Positions 6,978 through 15,371 of a stretch of DNA of 47,995 nucleotides are shown in pieces; the first letter of the stretch is position 1, and the number at the start of each line of letters is the position of its first letter. This DNA comes from Actinomycetota bacterium (GTDB lineage: Bacteria > Actinomycetota > Actinomycetes > Streptosporangiales > Streptosporangiaceae). A program made the position numbers and the translations under genes. The stretch spans positions 1-47,995 of the forward strand of contig PMSU01000082.1 in the NCBI GenBank assembly GCA_003168255.1, written 5' to 3'. The notes below the pieces were generated by a model that ran no database searches, had not been told where the DNA came from, and saw nothing but the letters and a program-made list of their open reading frames with translations.

Positions 6978-7742
6978 GTGGCGCCAGACCGACATCCCTG
7001 GGAGAGCGACCGGGCCATGATCGTCGCGACGTTCGCCATGGCCGCAGGCGCCGCCTTCAGCTGGCACACCCACGACGACCATCAACTGGCCTGGGCCCCT
7101 AGCGGAGTGCTCACTGTCGTCACGGAGGCGGCCACCTGGGTGCTGCCGCCGACCCGGGCGCTGTGGATTCCCGCCGGGCTCCCGCACGAGACCCGGGCAT
7201 CCGGTCCGGCCACCATGCGAACGCTCTACATCAGGCCGGACCTCTGCGCGATCAGCTGGGCTGACCCCACGCCGGTCGCTGCGAGACCGCTGCTCGCGGA
7301 CCTCATTAGCTACCTTGACCGGGAGACCCTCGACCCGGCCCAGCGAGAACGGGCCGAGTCCGTGCTCACCGACCTGCTCGAACCCGTCGCTCGCAGCACG
7401 ATCGAAGTGCGGATGCCCGCTGACGAGCGCGCCCGCGAGGTGGCCCAGGCGCTAGCCGGCAACCCGGCCGACAAGCGAACCCTGGACCAGTGGGGCCGCC
7501 AGATCGGCGCGAGCGAACGCACCCTCGCCCGCGCGTTCCTCGCTGACACCGGCGTCCCGTTCGGCCGGTGGCGAACCCTGCTGAGGCTCCAGGCCGCGCT
7601 ACCCGCACTCGCCGACGGCCAGCCGGTGGGAAACGTCGCACGTCACGTCGGCTACGACAGCCCGAGCGCCTTCGTCGCCGCATTCCGTCACGAGACCGGC
7701 CTGACCCCCGCGGTGTACTTCCAGAACCTCGACGAACAGTGA
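6978..7742 (+). CDS. AraC-family transcriptional regulator with cupin sensor
   Basis: A 254-residue regulator. The N-terminal half is a cupin-like sensor (FSWHTHDDHQLAWAPSGVLT, LPPTRALWIPAGLPHETRA), and the C-terminal half is a double helix-turn-helix AraC domain. HTH 1 is DQWGRQIGASERTLARAFLA; HTH 2 is VGNVARHVGYDSPSAFVAAF followed by the signature FRHETGLTPAVYF. The cupin keeps His residues (HTHDDH) that could bind a metal or ligand. The start is a GTG at 6978; it lacks a clear Shine-Dalgarno, so a leaderless or in-frame downstream ATG (MIVATF, 7018) is possible. It is divergent from the methyltransferase and followed by a strong terminator. Confidence 0.9.
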   Translation: MAPDRHPWESDRAMIVATFAMAAGAAFSWHTHDDHQLAWAPSGVLTVVTEAATWVLPPTRALWIPAGLPHETRASGPATMRTLYIRPDLCAISWADPTPVAARPLLADLISYLDRETLDPAQRERAESVLTDLLEPVARSTIEVRMPADERAREVAQALAGNPADKRTLDQWGRQIGASERTLARAFLADTGVPFGRWRTLLRLQAALPALADGQPVGNVARHVGYDSPSAFVAAFRHETGLTPAVYFQNLDEQ

Positions 7743-7777
7743 CCCCACACCGGCGAGGTCGCCTCAGGCTGCGAAGG

Positions 7778-7815
7778 GGAAGGATCCTGGTCGTCAGCGC
7801 GACCAGGATCCTTCC
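7778..7815 (+). terminator. Perfect 16-bp stem terminator after AraC gene
   Basis: GGAAGGATCCTGGTCG (7778-7793) and its exact complement CGACCAGGATCCTTCC (7800-7815) are separated by a 6-nt loop. It lies 36 bp behind the AraC stop and would form a very stable hairpin. There is no T-tract; use as a factor-independent terminator is inferred from position. Confidence 0.75.
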
Positions 7816-7881
7816 GCCTCAGCCTGACCGGAGCGCTGCGCCCCCCGGGCCCCGGGGCCCCCGGGCTGCTCCGAGGCCATG

Positions 7882-7927
7882 GATGTGGAATTACCCCCCA
7901 CCTGAGGTAGGCCCTGCCACATCGATC
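7882..7927 (+). repeat. 46-bp imperfect-hairpin repeat, copy 1
   Basis: Starts GATGTGG and ends CTGCCACATCGATC, with inner complementary runs (ACC.CCCACCT against AGGTAGG.C), so it can fold back along most of its length. A second copy of exactly 46 bp in the same orientation lies at 47863-47908. It sits between the AraC terminator and the TetR gene, outside any gene. Confidence 0.7.
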
Positions 7928-7971
7928 TTGCTGACCGGATCGGAAAGCGATTCAGCCGAGCTCTCCTGCGC

Positions 7972-8745
7972 TCACCGGGCGTTATCCTGCGGCTCGCGGA
8001 TGCCGCCGGCGGCGATGAGGCAGGCTGCCAGGCTATGTGCCGCGGTTTCGTCGAGCGGGGCATGACCGACGAGCAAGCGGTACCAGAGGACTCCGTAGGC
8101 CATGTCTACCAGCATGTCGAGATCCGCGTCTGGACTAAGTCCCCGCTGGTCGCGTCCGCGTTCGAGCAGGGCTCGTAGCGCGGCACGTCGCTGAGCGGTG
8201 AAATCCGCCAGCACTCCGGCCGCGTGCTCATCATGCTGGGCAGCCGACGCCAGTTGGCGCAGCGCTCGCACCGTGCGCGAGTCGTCAAGGCCGGTGAAGC
8301 TGTCCACCAGGAAGTCCGTGAGGTCGACAGCGAACACGCCGCTATCTCGTGGCGGGACGATCACGCGAGCCTGGCGCGCCATCGCGTCCGCGACCACGGC
8401 GCCTTTGGATGGCCACCAGCGATAAATGGTCTGGCGGCCCACTCCCGCCGCTTCGGCAATCGCATCTATGGTGAGGTCGCCGACGCTGCCCGTGTGCAGC
8501 AGGTCAAAGGTGACGTCGAGGATCGCGTCTCTCGCGGCTTCGTTCCGGCGACGCCCGGTGTGCGGTCGGCGCACGGCCTCGCTCGCGGCGCTGTTCCCTC
8601 CGGCGCGGTTCCCGTCTGCGAGGTGAGCTGTGCGGTCCCGGCCCGCGAGGTGAGCTGTGCGGTCCCGGCCCGCGAGGTCCGCGGCGCGGTTCCCGCCTAC
8701 CCCGTCGGGGGTGTCCGGCGCTCCTGCGGTGCTCACGGCAGCCAT
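7972..8745 (-). CDS. TetR-family transcriptional regulator with low-complexity N-terminal arm
   Basis: A 257-residue regulator. The DNA-binding domain is at about residues 68-115: ILDVTFDLLHTGSVGDLTID, AIAEAAGVGRQTIYRWWPSK. The ligand domain runs to the C-terminus and resembles the TetR_C_11/TetR_C_16-like type (FLVDSFTGLDD, MLVDMAYGVLWYRLLVGHAP). Family members are normally about 200 residues. The extra ~60 N-terminal residues come from a tandem repeat in the DNA (AGRDRTAHL, two copies). The true start could be inside this arm, but ATG 8745 is the farthest start before the operator region. It is divergent from the SDR at 8850, which it probably represses. Confidence 0.88.
   Translation of the reverse strand: MAAVSTAGAPDTPDGVGGNRAADLAGRDRTAHLAGRDRTAHLADGNRAGGNSAASEAVRRPHTGRRRNEAARDAILDVTFDLLHTGSVGDLTIDAIAEAAGVGRQTIYRWWPSKGAVVADAMARQARVIVPPRDSGVFAVDLTDFLVDSFTGLDDSRTVRALRQLASAAQHDEHAAGVLADFTAQRRAALRALLERGRDQRGLSPDADLDMLVDMAYGVLWYRLLVGHAPLDETAAHSLAACLIAAGGIREPQDNAR
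8618..8671 (+). repeat. 27-bp direct tandem repeat inside tetR gene
   Basis: Two exact 27-bp copies (8618-8644 and 8645-8671) and a diverged third encode the 9-residue unit AGRDRTAHL in the regulator's N-terminal arm. The in-frame unit suggests recent slippage expansion. Confidence 0.8.
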
Positions 8746-8757
8746 CCTAGCGTTTGA

Positions 8758-8802
8758 CGAGACTAAAAGTCTCGGTAAGATTTGTCGAGATGGATGGTCT
8801 CG
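8758..8802. promoter_or_regulatory. Candidate TetR operators between divergent tetR and SDR genes
   Basis: The intergenic strip has CGAGACT-AAA-AGTCTCG (8758-8774), a perfect 7-bp inverted repeat, and 12 bp later CGAGA-N7-TCTCG (8786-8802), a 5-bp inverted repeat with the same half-site. Two dyads sharing a CGAGA half-site between a TetR gene and its divergent neighbour is the usual operator arrangement. Confidence 0.6.
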
Positions 8803-8849
8803 GCAAGGCCGGGTCATCAGGCACCACACCCCTGGACTTTGGAGGAAAG

Positions 8850-9581
8850 ATGTCGTTCGAGGATCAGAGCGTGGTCATCATGGGCGGAAGCAGCGGTATC
8901 GGCGAGGCGACGGCACGCGCGTTCGCGGCGGGGGGCGCGAACGTGCTCATCACCGGGCGTTCCAAGGAACGGCTGGACGCTGCCGCGCAGCGGATCGGTT
9001 ATCCGGTGCAGACGCGTGAGCTGGACGCGACCGATGACGGCGACGTGGCGGCATTTTCCGATGCCATCGACCCTGTCCACCACCTTGTGCTGGCGCTGAG
9101 CGGCGGTGCGGTCGGCATCGGCCCGCTGGCCAGCCTGGACGAGCAGGCGTTGCGTGATGCGTTCGACGGCAAGCTGTTCGCCCACTTCAAGATCCTGAAG
9201 GCCGCCCTGCCGAAGCTGCGGGCCGGTGCTTCGGTGACCATCATCAGCGCGGCGTCCGCCCGGGCCGCCTTTCCGGGCACCGCCGGGCTTGCCGCCGTCA
9301 ACGGGGCGCTGGAGGCGATGGTGCCACCGCTCGCGGCCGAACTGGCGCCTATCCGGGTCAACGCGGTGTCGCCAGGCGTCATCGACACGCCCTGGTGGCA
9401 CGGCATGCCGGAGCAGCAGCGGGCCGCCTTCTTCGCGGGCGTGGCGGCCAGTGCGCCAGTCGGCCGGGTCGGCAAGCCAGAGGATGTCGCCAGCTCGGTG
9501 CTCTTCCTGGCAGGCAACACTTTCGTTACCGGCACCGTTATTGAGTGCACCGGTGGCGCGAACCTGGCAGCCGGCGGCTAA
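8850..9581 (+). CDS. SDR-family oxidoreductase with non-canonical active site
   Basis: A 243-residue short-chain dehydrogenase/reductase-fold protein. The cofactor motif GGSSGIG is at residues 12-18, GRSKERL at 36-42 suggests NADP(H), and LALSGG replaces NNAG. Ser133 or Ser136 (TIISAAS) is present, but the expected YxxxK is L147-A-A-V-N151 (GTAGLAAVNGALEAM), so both catalytic Tyr and Lys are missing. The C-terminal cofactor segment IRVNAVSPGVIDTPWW and the final VIECTGG are intact. The start is chosen for GGAGGAAAG before ATG 8850; the longer frame from 8754 runs through the operators. Likely controlled by the divergent TetR. It may bind cofactor without classical dehydrogenase chemistry. Confidence 0.88.
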   Translation: MSFEDQSVVIMGGSSGIGEATARAFAAGGANVLITGRSKERLDAAAQRIGYPVQTRELDATDDGDVAAFSDAIDPVHHLVLALSGGAVGIGPLASLDEQALRDAFDGKLFAHFKILKAALPKLRAGASVTIISAASARAAFPGTAGLAAVNGALEAMVPPLAAELAPIRVNAVSPGVIDTPWWHGMPEQQRAAFFAGVAASAPVGRVGKPEDVASSVLFLAGNTFVTGTVIECTGGANLAAGG

Positions 9582-9640
9582 TCGGGGCCCACCCCTGCCG
9601 GGGCCAATCCGCGCCCTAGATCATTCGCAGCCCGACGGTT

Positions 9641-12412
9641 ATGATCCGAGCCATGCATAAGGGCGGACGTCTTTCGTGGGCTGTCACGATCGTGGTTGCG
9701 ATCGCATTAATCGCTGCTGGCGCGCCTGCGCTGGGCGCGACAGGACCAGGCGGGTTCTCGTTGCAGCCCACCTACAGGGCGGATGACTACGCCGCAGGCC
9801 AGGCGATGTACATCCTTCCGGCCGGCGAGAACGGGCTGGTCAACGAGAAGCAGTTGCAGCGGTTCGTAAAGTCTGGCCAGCGCCCGCCGCACAGCCAGGA
9901 CCAGCTCGCGCCCTATGAGAATCTGGAGTTCGGCTCCTCGTCGCTGACCGACTCCGCGCTCGGCAACTACTACCTCGACGAGTCGTTTGGCGTGCGGCCC
10001 GGCCAGGTCATCAGCACCGAGCACCCCTCACCGACGGTGCCGGTCGTCATCTACCGGGACGAAAGTGACATCCCTCATATCTACGGAGCAACGGACGCGG
10101 CGATGGCGTTCGGCGCAGGGTATGCCCAGGCCCAGGACCGGCTGTTCCTCATGGACGTGCTGCGGCACTACGGGGCGGGGACGCTCAGTTCGTTCCTCGG
10201 GGATTCCTGCGCCGATGAGCAGATGGACCACGACGAGATGCTGCTGGCGCCCTATACCACCGCCCAGGCGAACGCCCAGGTCAACAACCTGCCGGCCGAG
10301 TACGGCGGGCAAGGCAGGCTCGCCCAGTCCATGATCCGCAACTATGTGCAGGGCATCAACGCGTACATCGCGAAGGCTGAGAAAAACCCGGCGCTCATGC
10401 CCATCGAGTACTCGGTGTTCGGCGCCCCGCAGCCCTGGACCCCGGCTAACGTCGTCGCCGTCAGTGGCCTCATCGGTGGCATCTTTGGGGATGGCGGAGG
10501 TAACGAGGTTCGCAACTCCGCCCTGCTTAAGTATCTCCAGGGCCAGCTCGGCACGTCGTCGGGAGCGACCGCCTTCACCGACTTCAAGGAGCAGAACGAC
10601 CCGGCCGCCCCGGCAACCGTCGTCGACAAGTCCTTCCCCTACGAGATTCCGCGACACGTCAACCCGGCGACCATCGCCATCCCTGACGATCCCGGCGCCC
10701 CGCTGGTGGGCGGGCCCACCGACACCACCCCCGGCTGCACGTCCACGACTTTGCGGAACAAGCTTGGGCTGTCGGTCATCGAGGGGCTCCTGACGTTGCC
10801 CGCGCAGATGAGCAACGCCTTGGTTGTGGGGGCTAGCCACTCGGCTGACGGACATCCGATAGCGGTCTTTGGCCCCCAGGTGTCCTATTTCGCCCCCGAG
10901 ATTCTCATGCAGGAGGACCTGCATTCGCCCGACTACGACGCCCAGGGAGCATCCTTTCCCGGCACTGGCCTCGTCGAACTGGGTCGCGGTGTCGACTACG
11001 CGTGGTCGGCCACATCGGCGGGAAGCGACCTCACCGACCAGCGTCTCGAGCTGATCTGCAACCCGAACGGCGGCACGGTGTCGCCGACGGGAACCTCCTA
11101 CATGTACGACGGCAAGTGCATCCCCATGGTCAACGAGCAGTTCCAGGACGGGACCGGGCTCGACCACAAGATCCACCTGACCGTGCACGGCGTCGTCCAG
11201 GGCTGGACCACGGCTCTCGGCGGCAAGCCCGTGGCCGTGGTCAATCAGCGCTCCACCTACAACCATGACGTGGACTCGATTATCGGCTTCATGCGCTTCG
11301 GGGAGCCTGCCCTCACCTACAACGCCAAGTCGTGGATGGTGGGGGCAAGCGAGATCGACTTCACGTTCAACTGGTTCTACGTCGATGACCGGGACATCGC
11401 CTATTACGCCAGCGGCCTGGACCCGGTGCGCCCCTCGGACGTGGACCCCAACCTGCCGACGTGGGGCACCGGGGAGTCCGAGTGGCTCGGCTTCCTGCCC
11501 AGCTCGAAACATGTACACGAGATCAACCCGCCGCAGGGATTCTTCGACAGCTGGAACAACAAGCCGGCCCCTGGGTTCTCCGCTGCTGACGACCAGTACG
11601 GATACGGGCCGGTGTACCGGGTGCAGATGCTCACCGATCAGATCCAGCACCAGTTCGCCATCCACCACGGGAAGATCAGCCGAGCGAACCTGGTCCAGGC
11701 GATGGAGACCGCGGCGACCCAGGACCTGGACGGCATCACGATCCTGCCGGCGCTGCTCGACGCAGTCCGCGGGCGGCATGAGCCGGCTGGGGTCCGCCAG
11801 ATGCTGGCGGCGCTGAAGGTCTGGTACGCGAGTGGCGCCCACCGGATCCTTTCGTCGGCGAGCGACAAGCAGTACGAGCAGGCCGCGGCCGTGGCCATCA
11901 ACGACCAGCTCACGCCGGCCGTCATCAAGGCCATCTTCGACCCGCTGTTCGCGGCGGGCGGTACCAATTCGAACGGTTACAACGTCTTCCCGATGGGCTT
12001 CGTCAACGAGCCTTACAACGGTGGCTCCCATCTCGGCAGCGCCTACGACGGAGGCTGGGAGGGCTATACCGTCAAGGCCCTGGACCAGATGATGGGCAAG
12101 AGCGTCGCCCAGCCGTTCAGCTCCGCGGTGGCTGCCAGGCTCTGCGGCAGTGGCGGCCTGAGCGGCTGCGGCCCGGCACTGGACACGGCGCTGGCATCCG
12201 CCTACCAGGCCCTCGTCACGGCCAATAAGGGGTCGACCAACGTGGCCCTGTGGACGGCCGACGCCAACACCGTGGCCGCCGGGCTGACCATGCCGCAATA
12301 CGACGCCATCGGCTTCGAGACGATCGGGCTTGTCAGCCAGCCCGACATTCCGTGGCAGAACCGGTCCACCTTCCAGCAGGTGGTGTCGTTCCCCACGCAC
12401 CGTCCCCGCTGA
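9641..12412 (+). CDS. Secreted penicillin acylase family protein (Ntn hydrolase)
   Basis: A 923-residue precursor of the penicillin G acylase/acylhomoserine-lactone acylase family (S45). A signal peptide runs to about residue 33 (VVAIALIAAGAPALGA). The alpha-chain motifs VVIYRDESDIPHIYGA and FGAGYAQAQDRLFLMDVLRH are followed by a spacer, then the autocatalytic cleavage site before Ser391 in AQMSNALVV, which would become the N-terminal nucleophile of the beta chain. Later beta-chain motifs are SYFAPEILMQEDLHSPDY and the Asn/Arg-rich C-terminal half with two Cys pairs. The protein is expected to be exported, cleaved and active on an amide bond outside the cell; substrate unknown. Either ATG 9641 or ATG 9653 could start it; neither has a strong ribosome site. 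Confidence 0.9.
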   Translation: MIRAMHKGGRLSWAVTIVVAIALIAAGAPALGATGPGGFSLQPTYRADDYAAGQAMYILPAGENGLVNEKQLQRFVKSGQRPPHSQDQLAPYENLEFGSSSLTDSALGNYYLDESFGVRPGQVISTEHPSPTVPVVIYRDESDIPHIYGATDAAMAFGAGYAQAQDRLFLMDVLRHYGAGTLSSFLGDSCADEQMDHDEMLLAPYTTAQANAQVNNLPAEYGGQGRLAQSMIRNYVQGINAYIAKAEKNPALMPIEYSVFGAPQPWTPANVVAVSGLIGGIFGDGGGNEVRNSALLKYLQGQLGTSSGATAFTDFKEQNDPAAPATVVDKSFPYEIPRHVNPATIAIPDDPGAPLVGGPTDTTPGCTSTTLRNKLGLSVIEGLLTLPAQMSNALVVGASHSADGHPIAVFGPQVSYFAPEILMQEDLHSPDYDAQGASFPGTGLVELGRGVDYAWSATSAGSDLTDQRLELICNPNGGTVSPTGTSYMYDGKCIPMVNEQFQDGTGLDHKIHLTVHGVVQGWTTALGGKPVAVVNQRSTYNHDVDSIIGFMRFGEPALTYNAKSWMVGASEIDFTFNWFYVDDRDIAYYASGLDPVRPSDVDPNLPTWGTGESEWLGFLPSSKHVHEINPPQGFFDSWNNKPAPGFSAADDQYGYGPVYRVQMLTDQIQHQFAIHHGKISRANLVQAMETAATQDLDGITILPALLDAVRGRHEPAGVRQMLAALKVWYASGAHRILSSASDKQYEQAAAVAINDQLTPAVIKAIFDPLFAAGGTNSNGYNVFPMGFVNEPYNGGSHLGSAYDGGWEGYTVKALDQMMGKSVAQPFSSAVAARLCGSGGLSGCGPALDTALASAYQALVTANKGSTNVALWTADANTVAAGLTMPQYDAIGFETIGLVSQPDIPWQNRSTFQQVVSFPTHRPR

Positions 12413-12430
12413 ACGCACCGTCCCCGCTGA
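12395..12430 (+). repeat. 18-bp perfect tandem duplication across the acylase stop codon
   Basis: ACGCACCGTCCCCGCTGA occurs twice head to tail (12395-12412 and 12413-12430). The TGA of the first copy is the stop of the acylase gene; the second copy is outside the gene. Confidence 0.85.
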
Positions 12431-12440
12431 CCGGTCTCGC

Positions 12441-12462
12441 CGCCCGGTCTATGAACCGGGCG
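12441..12462. terminator. Bidirectional terminator between convergent genes
   Basis: CGCCCGGT and ACCGGGCG form an 8-bp stem with a CTATGA loop, between the acylase and sigma genes that converge here. The sigma gene's stop (TAG, minus strand) lies in the loop. Confidence 0.6.
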
Positions 12463-13705
12463 TGCTGAGCCGTGCTGCCTGCGACTGTAGGTAGCGCTGT
12501 TCGGGGAGGCTGGTGGTTCGCCGCGCGGCTTGCTGGAACCCGGCACGGGCGGCCGCGCGGTCGCCGGCCATGTCCAGCAGGTGAGCGCGGACGACCTGCA
12601 TCCGGTGGTTGTCGGCCATCCTGCGGTCGCCCGCCAGCGCGGACAGCAAGTCAAGCCCGGCTCGCGGGCCGTCGACCATCGCGACGGCGACGGCGCGGTT
12701 GAGCGTCACCGCGGGCCCGGGCGTGAGGCGTTCCAGCAGCTCGTAGAGGGCGAGGATCTGGCGCCAGTCGGTGTCCTGCGCCCGCGCGGCCTCGTCATGG
12801 ACCGCGGCGATGGCCGCCTGGACCTGGTACGGCCCGAGCGCCGCATCGGCGAGAGCCTGGCTGACCAGCGCGACGCCCTCCTTGATCGCCTCGGCGTCCC
12901 ACCGCAGCCGATCCTGCTCGGCCAGCGGGACCAGGGTGCCATCGGGCCGGGTGCGGGCCGCCCGCCGGGCGTCGGTGAGCAACATGAGCGCCAGCAGCCC
13001 GGTCACCTCACCGTCATCAGGCAGCAGCTGACGAACGGCCCGGGTCAGCCTGATCGCCTCCGCGGTCAGCTCGGTGCGGTGCAGGCCCGGACCGGAACTG
13101 GTCGTGTAACCCTCGTTGAAGATGAGGTAGAGCACGTGCAGCACGACGGGCAGCGCGCCGGAGCGTTCCAGCGGCACCGGTTGCGGCGGCATGCTGAAAC
13201 CGGTGCCGCTGGCCTTGATCCGCTGCTTGGCTCGGCTGATCCGCTGCGCCATGGTCGCTTCCGGGACAAGGAACGCCCGGGCGATCTGCGCTGTGGTCAG
13301 CCCGCCCACCGCGCGCAGGGTGAGCGCGACCTGGGACGGCGGCGGCAGCGCCGGGTGACAGCACAAGAAGAGCAGGGTCAGCGTGTCATCCTGCTCCGCA
13401 ATGAGCCCGTCGCCGGCAGTGAGCCAGCCAGGATGCGCGGGAGGTTCCAGGGCAGCCACGGTGACTTCCCTGCGCCTGCGGGCGGACTCGCTGCGCCACT
13501 GGTCGGTCAGCCGCCGGGTGGCGACGGTGATCAGCCAGCCGCGCGGGTTTTGCGGCACCCCGTGCTCGGGCCACTGCACGCTGGCGTCGAGCAGCGCCTC
13601 CTGCACCGCATCCTCGCAGGCGTCGAACTGCCCGTAGCGGCGGACGAGCGCGCCGAGGACCTGCCTTGCCTGCTGGCGCAGCAGATCCTCGATGCCGTCG
13701 GTCAT
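12449..13705 (-). CDS. ECF sigma factor with C-terminal DUF6596/TPR-like extension (ECF42 type)
   Basis: A 418-residue sigma factor of the group paired with DGPF proteins. Sigma-2 is at about residues 5-70 (LLRQQARQVLGALVRRYGQF, CEDAVQEALLDASVQWPEHG, NPRGWLITVATRRLTDQWRS). Sigma-4 is at about 105-165 (LFLCCHPALPPPSQVALTLR, GLTTAQIARAFLVPEATMAQ). The extension continues as ALPVVLHVLYLIFNEGYTTS and helical repeats to the C-terminus, ending near 418 as is typical of ECF42. There is no anti-sigma gene; in this group the extension is thought to control activity. The start ATG 13705 overlaps the stop of the preceding DGPF gene in a TAATG, so the two are translationally coupled. Confidence 0.93.
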   Translation of the reverse strand: MTDGIEDLLRQQARQVLGALVRRYGQFDACEDAVQEALLDASVQWPEHGVPQNPRGWLITVATRRLTDQWRSESARRRREVTVAALEPPAHPGWLTAGDGLIAEQDDTLTLLFLCCHPALPPPSQVALTLRAVGGLTTAQIARAFLVPEATMAQRISRAKQRIKASGTGFSMPPQPVPLERSGALPVVLHVLYLIFNEGYTTSSGPGLHRTELTAEAIRLTRAVRQLLPDDGEVTGLLALMLLTDARRAARTRPDGTLVPLAEQDRLRWDAEAIKEGVALVSQALADAALGPYQVQAAIAAVHDEAARAQDTDWRQILALYELLERLTPGPAVTLNRAVAVAMVDGPRAGLDLLSALAGDRRMADNHRMQVVRAHLLDMAGDRAAARAGFQQAARRTTSLPEQRYLQSQAARLSTPGS

Positions 13706-14067
13706 TACATCTCCACGACCGTGGTGTGCATGACCGGCCTGACTTCCATCGCGAAGTACTGGGCGTCCGGCCACCGGGCGGCGATCTCCACGGCGCGCTC
13801 CTGCGTCTCGCAGTCCACGGTGAGGTAGCCCGCGAACTGTTCCTTCGCCTCGGCGAACGGGCCGTCGGTGATGGCCGGCACGCCGTCGCGAACGCGGACG
13901 GTCTTGGTGTTCGACACGTCGGCCAGCGCCTCTCCGCCGACCAGTTCGCCGGACTCGCGCAGCTCGGCCATTATTTGATCGACCTGGCCGAACAGCGCCT
14001 CGCGCTCCTGCTGCGACCAGGCCTCGTACGTGCCGGGGTTGTTGTAGATCAGCAGCATGTATTTCAC
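13705..14067 (-). CDS. YCII/DGPF-domain protein, partner of ECF42 sigma factor
   Basis: A 120-residue protein of the YCII-related family, with the signature VKYMLLIYNNPGTYEAWSQQ, ALADVSNTKTVRVRDG, ITDGPFAEAKEQFAGYLTVD and MEVRPVM. The DGPF motif that gives the family its name is present. The fold is a small ferredoxin-like dimer. Its function is unsettled; these genes are almost always next to ECF42 sigma factors. The GTG at 14067 is chosen because AAGGGG precedes it and the conserved KYMLLIY begins immediately after. It overlaps the sigma gene by one base. Confidence 0.92.
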   Translation of the reverse strand: MKYMLLIYNNPGTYEAWSQQEREALFGQVDQIMAELRESGELVGGEALADVSNTKTVRVRDGVPAITDGPFAEAKEQFAGYLTVDCETQERAVEIAARWPDAQYFAMEVRPVMHTTVVEM

Positions 14068-14163
14068 GTCGGTACCCCTTATCGTCCGCGGCGCCCAGCG
14101 GGCGCCTGTCATCAACCTGGTCGGAACATGCGGGGAGTTCTCGACAGCCGGGTAAGAATTCCT

Positions 14164-14198
14164 GCCGTCAGCCGTCAGCCGTCAGCCGTCAGCCGTCA
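14164..14198 (+). repeat. 7-bp tandem repeat, five copies, at the end of the SCO-like gene
   Basis: GCCGTCA is repeated five times without change. The stop codon (TGA, minus strand, 14196-14198) of the SCO-like gene lies in the last copy; the other copies extend into the noncoding side. Because 7 is not a multiple of three, copy-number change would matter only beyond the stop. Confidence 0.85.
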
Positions 14199-15371
14199 GC
14201 CTGAAGCCAGTGCCTTGCGCACCGCAGCGGTCAGGCCGGGCTGGCCGAGCCAGCCGTCGTTGCGGAACATGATCTTCCCGCTGCTCGAGACCAGCTCGAT
14301 CCAGGGCTGGTCCTGCACCCCGTAGCCGTCCGCAAGCTGTCCGTACCGGTCGATGACCACCGGATAGTCCAGGCTCCCGTGCAATCCTGCCAGCAACGAC
14401 GGCAAGGCTGTGGGGGTCGTCTCGGTGCTCGCCTCATCGACCGCGACCACTGGCGGCCAACCACGGCCGGCCGCGGCCTGCTGGTAGGCGTTCAGCGCCT
14501 GTAGCTGGCGGCTGAGGTTGCTGTTCTCGTCTACCCAGGTGGCGAAGAAGACGACGAGGTGGGCGTGGCCGCGGCCGAACGTCACGGTCCGCCCGCTAGT
14601 GCGCCCGCCCGCCACCGGCAGCGCGACGTTAGCGGTCGGCGCGGTTCCCGGCAGATAGCGCAGGTTCACCGACTGAGCGGCATGCGGGTGTCCGGGCAGG
14701 ACGCCTGCGGTCGCGTTCGCCAGCACCTGGGCCTGCTGGTCGGTTGCCGTGTACGCCATCTGGGTGAGGAAGATCGACTGCTCCCGGCCGTCAGGGCGGA
14801 TCAGGTAGATGGCCGGCTCGTGGTCGATGTTTCCCTTGATCGCCTGGACGTAGACGTGGAAGTCCTTCCACACCTGCTTGAGCTGGTCGAGCGTGCCGGT
14901 GAGGAACTCCCAGCTGTGCATCATGGCGTGCGCCGCGGAGTAGGCGCGCACGTCGGAGACACCGGTGGCGTCCGGGTTGGCGTTGATCCCCACGAGTTGC
15001 ACGTCCTTGCCCGCCGGGCCGAGCAGGTGCACGGCCGCCAGCATGCTGGCGGTGGTCAGCGGGCAGATCGTCGTGCAGTGCGAGTCGACGAAGGCGAGCA
15101 GGATGGCCTTGCCGCGGAACTGGGCGAGCGAGACGGTCCGGCCGAACTGGTCCTTGAGCCTGAACTCCGGGGCCGGCTTGCTGCCCAGCGGGCTGCCCGG
15201 GTCCACCGCGGGGTTGGCCGCCAGCGCGCTGGCGGACTGGCCCGGCTGCGCATGCTGCGTGCCGCACCCGGCGATGGCGACCGCCGCGCCCAGTGCCGCC
15301 AGGCCCAGGCGCAGCTGGATCAGCGCAAGCCGGGACCGTCTGGGGTGGCACCGTTCGGAAGGAAATTTCAT
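14196..15371 (-). CDS. Lipoprotein with SCO1/SenC domain and second thioredoxin-like domain
   Basis: A 391-residue exported lipoprotein. The signal peptide ends in a lipobox (AIAGC, Cys36). Domain 1, about residues 65-230, is SCO1/SenC-like: APEFRLKDQFGRTVSLAQFR, then DSHCTTICPLT with the CxxxC pair C99/C103, and His184 in NIDHEPAIYLI, the set that binds copper in SCO proteins serving cytochrome oxidase CuA assembly. Domain 2, about 245-390, is thioredoxin/TlpA-like (HLVVFFATWVDENSNLSRQL, PVVIDRYGQLADGYGVQDQP, MFRNDGWLG) but has no CxxC, so it is not a reductase. Single-domain SCO proteins are about 200 residues, so this is a fusion. It is divergent from the MBL gene. Confidence 0.85.
   Translation of the reverse strand: MKFPSERCHPRRSRLALIQLRLGLAALGAAVAIAGCGTQHAQPGQSASALAANPAVDPGSPLGSKPAPEFRLKDQFGRTVSLAQFRGKAILLAFVDSHCTTICPLTTASMLAAVHLLGPAGKDVQLVGINANPDATGVSDVRAYSAAHAMMHSWEFLTGTLDQLKQVWKDFHVYVQAIKGNIDHEPAIYLIRPDGREQSIFLTQMAYTATDQQAQVLANATAGVLPGHPHAAQSVNLRYLPGTAPTANVALPVAGGRTSGRTVTFGRGHAHLVVFFATWVDENSNLSRQLQALNAYQQAAAGRGWPPVVAVDEASTETTPTALPSLLAGLHGSLDYPVVIDRYGQLADGYGVQDQPWIELVSSSGKIMFRNDGWLGQPGLTAAVRKALASG

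Noticed and set aside
10028..12418. 796-codon minus-strand open frame
   Set aside because: It is the antisense of the penicillin-acylase gene; long open antisense frames are normal at this GC content.
12530..13828. 432-codon plus-strand open frame
   Set aside because: It is antisense to the ECF42 sigma gene and shows only Arg/Gly/Pro-rich sequence.
14164..14198. Possible CRISPR-like array
   Set aside because: The units are 7 bp without spacers; no cas genes are present anywhere in the window.
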